Below, in pieces: positions 55,420 through 64,000 of a stretch of 64,000 nucleotides of DNA (position 1 is its first letter; each line of letters begins with the position of its first letter). The stretch is from Pagrus major (taxonomy: Eukaryota > Chordata > Actinopteri > Spariformes > Sparidae), in contig NC_133235.1 of NCBI RefSeq assembly GCF_040436345.1, positions 22,592,660 to 22,656,659 of the forward strand, given 5' to 3'. A program made the position numbers and the translations under genes. Under the pieces are notes generated by a model. It did no database searches, was not told the origin of the DNA, and saw only the letters and a program-made list of their open reading frames with translations.

Positions 55420-56200
55420 CCAGATTTCTCAAGCAGTCCAAGTTCATGTTACGTCTGCTTTCCCTTTTTTTTTTTTTTTTTTTTTGTTATTGATTCTCAG
55501 CTTCATCTGAGCTTGTCAGCAAGACAGAAGGAGAATAAGAGATGTTTAGACGGAGAGTATCAACAGTGCTCTTTTGATTATCTGTTATCTATCCACAGCT
55601 AGGAAACTGTAAATACGAGCCTGGCTGTGTCAACGTGACGAGTCTCCTTGTGAAGGACTGTGCATGAGCAGCAGCCGCACCCCATCAGACATCAAAGCTG
55701 TCCCCAAACACTGCACTTGTCAGCCTCCCTCCTCTGCTCCATACGCTGCTAAACACGAGTGCAAAAACCCAAATGCCCTGCGGCCAGGTTTTTTTTTTTT
55801 CTTTACACCCCCTGCCTCTGTTCTGATCACACTTGTCTTCAAAGGCTAAGGCACTCTTGCTGCTCAGTGGAATTTGTGAAAAGCATGATGCAGTAAAACT
55901 AATGTTGAAAGAGTTGAGTGGGTGCGAGAAAATGAGGGGAGAGAAAGAAAGAAGTGTGTGTGTGTGTGTGTGCGTGTGTGTGGATATATATCCCCGAGGA
56001 GACCAACAGCGTAGGGAAGTTCATTTGGGCTGGAGCCCCACGCAATCCCTCCTCTTCTCTCCCACTCGCCATGCATATAAAATGCATGACACGCTCTGAA
56101 GAGGAATTTTAAATCAAGCCCTAGACTTTCAAAAGAGAGTCCAGTGCGGGTGTGGATGGTGAATGTGTGTGTGTGTATAAAGAAAGATGGGCAGTGCGAA

Positions 56201-56230
56201 GAGGAGGAGGAGGAGGAGGAGGGGGGGGGG
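56201..56230 (+). repeat. (GGA)n tract with terminal G10
   Basis: Seven GAG/GGA units run into an uninterrupted run of G. It is a homopurine tract with quadruplex potential. Confidence 0.9.
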
Positions 56231-56481
56231 TGGATGGTAGTGAAACCCTCCTGCCTCATCTGCTTTAGGGCTACAAGGTGTAGAGGAGGCTTTCCCAGCA
56301 CTGGGTATCACAGGGGAGATTGGGAGATCAAAGCAGATTGTCTGGAGTAAGTCTGGTCCGGTTTCAGCCCTCATTTGGAAGTCCATCAGATCCGCTCGTG
56401 GTACCTTCGCCCCTCATTTACAGGCAACCTTTGCTGCATTAGAAAAACTTCCTGCTGAAGTCGAGCAATTTCCTTGAAAGG

Positions 56482-56507
56482 GAGAGAGAGAGAGAGAGAG
56501 AGAGAGA
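56482..56507 (+). repeat. (GA)n microsatellite
   Basis: Thirteen GA units in the spacer downstream of bcl2. Confidence 0.9.
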
Positions 56508-57399
56508 AAAGCACTGCTTGGAAATCATTCATCTCTTATTGGGATGTAAATATTCAATGAGAAAGAGGTGGTTACTCATTACACCAGGATGGGATCAACT
56601 GCAGGAGCTGATTCTTGTTGAGGCCCTGTGCTGCCTGATCTGTGTACTACAGTGTCACCTTGTGGCTGCAGCACAAACACAAGAAAAACGTCAGGCAAAT
56701 CGAGGGGCCTGCACATTTCTACCTCATCCACAGGAAAAACGACAGCTGATTTTAACCCAGCAGATCGTCATCAGCTGCTGAAATAAAAAACCAGCCTCTT
56801 CTCGGCACACTCTGGCACATGCTCGCCTATCCCTGCACTAAAATATCCTCAGGGCAGCATGCCACGAAGAGCTCCGGGGCTGAAAGCTCCTCTACAGCTC
56901 ACAGCTTCGGGGGATGCCGTCTGTGCTTACTGATAGTCTTTCTCAGTAAAGTCTAATGAAAAAAATGCAGGGTCGTCTTAAATCTCATGGTAATCAGCTG
57001 GAGAGAAGACATGGAGAGCGTGTGGTGTAACTATCAACTACAAATCACGCCTGTGATCAAGTGATCAGCGGGAAGGCAGCAGAGACGGCTTGTTCAAAGC
57101 TGTAGACAGTGAGATAAAAGTCTTTAATGTCTGATACAAGGTGAGGGTAAACTGAAGGTTGGTGCATATTTGTTTTGTGGTGTTGCTCTTTAGGGTTTTG
57201 GTTGAGAGAACACATGAAATAAAATGCAGAATTATGAAAGTATTGCAACACTTGTACTTATTGTGGTCCACTAAGTGAAAGTGTTGTTTAGGTGGAACAC
57301 ACATTTGTCTGGTCAAACGCCGAGTACAGACGTCATCACAGAGTTATTGGAACTTAACAAGACCGTCTAAAGATCTGCAGATATTTGAGGCTGCAACAA

Positions 57400-57482
57400 T
57401 CATTAGCAATCTCGCTCTACAGAGGGGCTTTCAAATTTTTAGCAGCCGACTGCTGCTAGATCCTACACACTGGACCTTTAAC
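57400..57482. repeat. Solo terminal fragment of a fish interspersed repeat
   Basis: It ends 'gatcctacacactggacctt', a phrase that recurs widely at ends of fish MITEs. No partner end was identified in the spacer. Confidence 0.35.
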
Positions 57483-60400
57483 ACGTCCATCTGAAGATCC
57501 ACAAAACGCTTCAACAATCGTCTTCATTTGTGTCGCCAAGTGTTGTGTTTTTGTCCAATCAACAGTAAAAAACCAAAAGACAGTCAGTCCTCTATGATAT
57601 AAATCACAGATGAGCAGAAAATCCTAACAAACAAAAAGCTAGAACTAATGAATTATGGCATTATTGTTTGAAAAGGTTGAATGAATGATTTAAAACAGTT
57701 GCAGTTTAATTTTTTGTCCGACGACTGACTGTTTCAATTGTATAAAGCTGTGTTTGCTACAGTCACCAGGGGCTTTTGTGAAGATGGTGGATGAACGGCT
57801 GGTTGGATCGCTTCACATACTTGTGTGTTGGGAGGTAAATAAACAGCGTGGTTGGATTACGAATTAGGGTGAGGCTGAACTTTTGTATATTTATTGGCAC
57901 AATAACCAGGACACGCCTCAGAGTCAATTGTTTGAATACCATACATTGCAACCGAGAGTGCATAAAAATGAGCTAACAAAGAAGAAGAAAAGTCTAAATA
58001 AAGTAGAAAGTAAATAGGTAAAACATCACATTTCTGCCACCCTCAGTGGTGGTGTGAATGTCAAGACCTAACCATGTGAGAGGTGTGATGAAGGGGTGTT
58101 TGAGACAAAAAAGGTTGGAAACACATCCTTAGATCAATAAAAAAAACAGGTAAAAACACAGTATACCTGATTAAAATAAACTAAATCACACAGATATAAG
58201 GTACATTCAGTGTCCATTTATTTTTCTGCAGCCAGAAAAATAGAAAAAAAGTAAAACAAAAGAACATTCATACTGCTGAAGTGTAGTTTTTCTCATGCTT
58301 GCACATTTACAGTACATGTTGATCAGATACAAAGTCTCTTTGAACCGGACATATTGCCACAAATATATTTACAAAAATAACGTTAAAACTGCAGTCTCTC
58401 TTTTTAAACATGTTGACACATTCATAAAAATAAAGCTTTATGTGACACGTTTCCCCAAAAAACGATCCTATTTACAGTCAAAGATGGAGATGAGTCCTGT
58501 CGAAGCTACAGCTGAGAGCTGATTTGCATGTTTGTGTGTATCAGGTTATCTGAAGCGTCCAAAACTGAAAATAAACGTTAAAAAAATGTTTTTTAAACAT
58601 ATAAAAAGACATTTTTTGTTGTTGTAATACCAATAGAAAAATAATCCTTAAGTTGCAATGATTCTAAATCACTACTCATGTAAAATGAGTGAGAGGGACT
58701 CGCTCATAGTTCTTGGCTGACAGAATCCTTTTTCCAGGTGTTTTCTTTGTGTTTTCCTTCGACTGCTGCAGATGTTTGTGCTAAATTATTTCGAATTTGA
58801 TGGAAATTCTTGAGACTAAAATCAACCAAATTTTAAGTAGAAGGACGAAATAGTCAACTTCTTGTATTAAAAAAAAAAACAAAACCCAAATAATTGCATT
58901 CGTTTGACAATTGAACGTCAAAGGACACAAATACAGTCAGTCTGAGGGAAAACAAAAGGCACAAATATTGATGGGGCATCGATCCCTCCGTATTGGCACT
59001 GGCAATTTTTTTTTTAATGACAAAGAGTCATAAAAATGGCCACATTGTAGGTGACGTGTAGTTTTGCTACCAAACATTACGTTGCATCTGTGAATGGTCA
59101 TCATTCTACATCAAATAGTGAGCAGAACGAGAGCTTTCCTGGAGTTGATCACATTCAGTATCGACGACAAAATGCGACTAAAAAAATCGACTGATGACAG
59201 CAGCATGATCAGAACTACACCGGAACCTTAACTCATCAGTCTCCACGTTCCCTCCATCTCCCCGGCTGGTGACCATAATGCATCTCTGTGTGTTTGAGAG
59301 TGCGTGTCTGTGTGTACAAATACAATATGCTGTGTGTGTTTTTTTTATCTGATCAGTGTTCAAACAAACAAACTAAAAAAAAAAAAAAAGATCAGAAAAT
59401 CAATCCTCAGTGCAGGAACTCCACTTCATTCAGCTGTCTAGCTCTTTGGTTTCTAAGCCTCTATAGTGCATCAGTTGCAGGCGTCTCTGGGACCTTCAGA
59501 CTGACTCGGCTCAGCCTTGCGCTCCCAACCTCAACCTTCAAACTTATTTACTCCCACTGTCTCTCCTCTTCACCTCCTCTCACTCAGGCAGGTTCTCCTC
59601 CTTACAGGCGTCTACGGAGACAAAGAAAGAGCACAAGTGAGGACACGACGCACAAATAAACACACCACAGCATCCACAGGATTTGTGTTATTTCACCCAA
59701 ATCTTGCTTAAATAGTTTCATCCGTTTTCATCATTAATAATTATGCATGACACGATCTGCTGTAAGATCTCACTGGCAGAAATAAAAAACAGCATTAACG
59801 TCTTCAAAACCATGAACATTTTGTGGTTAGACATGCAGTTTCACAAAACATTTTCACAAATCAATGTTTCTAGTTTTACTGACTTATGAAGTCAATAAAA
59901 GTCAGAATTAGTAAACTCTGCCTGCGTTTTATCTCTACAACATGTAGACATGTCGGTCTAAATCGAGCTTCCTGTTTTCAAAAACAAGATTCATCATTCT
60001 TTTTGAAGCCGCGACCCACCGCCCCATCGGACGCTCTTTAAACTCAGTGTGAAGCTGCAGCCGACTGGTTATTTCCACAAAATTGAAGTTGCGTTATGCA
60101 GTGATATAAATGATGATACAAACATCTCGATTAAAGAAAGCGGAGCTGAATGCTCGTGCATCATGTTTTCCTTCACAGCATGTTGCTGATCTGCAGCCTG
60201 AGCAAACCTCCGACACTGAAATCATTTAAATGATGCAAACATCTGTTATTTGTTTTCACGCGTATCAATACAAAACATATTCAAAGTAGAGCCAGCTCCT
60301 GGCAAAATGCAGCTACGTCTACTAAAAGCCAAACACAACTGAGCAGAATTTATAATACATGAAGCCTCTGGACAGGACAGGTTGTGTCAAACCTGACGTT

Positions 60401-61025
60401 TGTGATTCAAACCACTGTGGAAAACTTTACTCTGTGGAAGTTTTGTTTTTTTTTTTGTTTGTTTTTGTTTCACAAAGCTGGATTCTAACTACAAGCACAG
60501 GCTTTAAATGTAATAACAATGGACTCATCTTGTATAAAAGGACAGTGTGGGTAACATACCATCCCAAAAGACTGATCACTTTAGAGGGTAAAATGAAAAC
60601 AAACCAAAGTCTATCAAATGTTACCTGAATGTAGCCTGATGAAACCTGTTCATGCCATTCTTTCTGTAATTTCACTCTTTTCTGTACACAGTTTTTATAC
60701 AACTTTACACACTGATAATTAACTGAGAAATACATGTAGGGAAAATTTGATATGAGTATCAGCGCAGACCCGAAGCTGTAGTCTTCATCGATTCGTTTTG
60801 CCACCAGTTTGTTCTCCGCTCAGTTTGCTCTCTAAAACCTGGATTATCCTCCCAACCTGTGGACGTTTAGGAGTTCTGTTACTCCCTAGAGTCTGCATAT
60901 TCCAAAGCTTGTTGTAGTCTGGTGGCATCACAATTTGGAGGTATGTGGACGTCAGCACATGATGAAATGTACATCTAGCGAACCCTAGTGGACCCTTGCA
61001 AGCGTGTAAAGTTTTATTCCAGTTC

Positions 61026-61509
61026 AAAATGTAAGTACACCCAAAAATTTAAATTTAGTCATTACCTACTCGCCCACATGTCGATGGAAAGTTGGGGGAA
61101 GTTTCAAAGTCCACAAAAAATTTCTGGAAAAACTGGAGTAGCTGTGGATTTGTTTCCATACAGCTGTGGGTGTAAGTAACAGCTTTTCCCACAGGATGCA
61201 TGCTAACACCTTTAGCTTGGCAGCTACAGTGAAATTTCGGCTTATAAAAGGATGTAAATAACATCTTTTCAAATTCCTGAGACTTGTATTACACCGGTCG
61301 AGCAGTATGGAGCCATGCTGTTTTTTCAGTGGTTGTTTTCTGTTTCAAAACAAGTCCCCATCTACTGCAGTCGTTTAGAAGAATGTTGCAACACTGTTTT
61401 GCTGTGAAGCTCCAGAAATGTTTGGTGTCTACAAAACTTCACCTGACTTTCCATCGGCATGGGAGTGGATAATGACTGAATTTTCATTTTTGGCTGTACT
61501 TATTCTTTA
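61026..61509. mobile_element. Long-TIR MITE next to or within prkag2 3' UTR
   Basis: The left end (gtaagtacacccaaaaattt then 'tagtcattacctactcgccc', 'catgtcgatggaaagtt') is mirrored by the right end in reverse ('ataagtacagccaaaaatga', 'cagtcattatccactcccat', 'gccgatggaaagtc'). The inverted repeats extend roughly 75 bases, so single-stranded copies would fold into a hairpin. No coding capacity. Confidence 0.75.
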
Positions 61510-61816
61510 AGTCCATCTGTTTTGCAACGATTTACAAATGTGTGACTACCCAACGGGCTTATACCAGGTATATTACAATGCATTGGTGAGAGCAGACACT
61601 GGACTTGTTTTTCAGAGGACGACAGCCCTTTCATCCTGACACAAAAGTCCACACAACACTGCTGCACACAGCGGCCTCCAGCAGGACAGACAGGACGTCA
61701 GGCACCATGCCAGCTACAGGCGACAACCAGCCGGAAATAAAATGCGAGTGTTTCCTACCCGGGACAGGGTTAGAGGGCGGGGTGGGGAGAGAGCTCAGGG
61801 TCCAGGAACAGAGAGG

Positions 61817-64000
<2,184 letters not shown>

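Larger units (their letters stand above)
51581..55430 (+). other. bcl2 3' untranslated region
   Basis: Non-coding sequence follows the bcl2 stop to an AATAAA at 55414-55419, which would give a 3.8-kb UTR, comparable to the long mammalian BCL2 3' UTR. It begins with a CU-rich tract (51590-51780) that includes (CTC)n at 51624-51648. It contains AT-rich blocks (53160-53650) and a 1.3-kb TIR transposon (53819-55121). A perfect miR-15/16 seed match (TGCTGCT) was not noticed. Earlier poly(A) sites are possible. Confidence 0.55.
55431..61816. other. Intergenic region and prkag2 3' UTR, no gene recognised
   Basis: No coding exon of a known family was seen. The region holds poly(T) at 55465-55485, (TG)n at 55954-55982, (GGA)n plus a G run at 56201-56230, (GA)n at 56482-56507, an 'agatcctacacactggacct' repeat end near 57455-57482, and a MITE at 61026-61509. 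The part near 61816 is the minus-strand 3' UTR of prkag2. Minus-strand AATAAA signals occur at 61013-61018 and 58217-58222, so the UTR may be 0.8 or 3.6 kb. Convergent ends of bcl2 and prkag2 meet here. Confidence 0.55.

Noticed and set aside
51581-55430. Conserved miR-15/16 sites in the bcl2 3' UTR
   Set aside because: No exact TGCTGCT seed match was noticed by eye; near matches (GGCTGCTAT at two places) are not enough.
55864-56386. Minus-strand open frames rich in His-Thr
   Set aside because: They are translations of GT/GGA microsatellites with no motif.

Overview
This window is vertebrate nuclear DNA, almost certainly from a ray-finned (teleost) fish. Genes are split by GT-AG introns. They encode vertebrate proteins with fish-like divergence, and the spacers are filled with short inverted-repeat transposons, LINE-like tails and CA/GT microsatellites typical of fish genomes. 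No bacterial, organellar or viral genes were seen.

Layout, left to right. (1) 5777-6999, minus strand: the first two coding exons of a laminin alpha chain (best fit lama3), running off the left edge through a large intron. (2) 9283-11440, plus: an unexpected three-exon mini-gene encoding a 91-residue protein that is only the MIT domain of a VPS4 ATPase. It looks like a diverged partial duplicate of the next gene. (3) 12692-17731, plus: complete vps4b (11 coding exons, 438 residues). (4) 19752 or 19833 to 23373, plus: complete kdsr (10 coding exons; 332 residues from the human-equivalent Met, 359 from an upstream Met). (5) 27059-51580, plus: complete bcl2 (2 coding exons, 228 residues) with a 23.8-kb intron and a long 3' UTR to about 55.4 kb. 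(6) 61817-63368, minus: the last eight coding exons of an AMPK gamma subunit (best fit prkag2), running off the right edge.

The order and direction vps4b > kdsr > bcl2 match human 18q21.33, so the centre is an old vertebrate syntenic block. The flanking laminin and AMPK-gamma genes are not adjacent to it in human and mark rearrangement points. The genes do not form a pathway. Vps4b recycles ESCRT-III on membranes, Kdsr makes dihydrosphingosine at the ER, Bcl2 guards mitochondria and ER against BH3-driven death, Prkag2 senses AMP/ATP, and the laminin chain is a basement-membrane protein.

The most notable observation is the MIT-only mini-gene. It has no AAA ATPase exons, keeps an open frame and the same exon phases and exon-2 length as vps4b, has its own CpG-rich leader with an NRF1-like palindrome, and stops nine bases before a DNA-transposon copy that carries two AATAAA signals. 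Coordinates of exons were worked out by hand from reading frame and splice sites; repeat boundaries are approximate unless terminal inverted repeats are cited.
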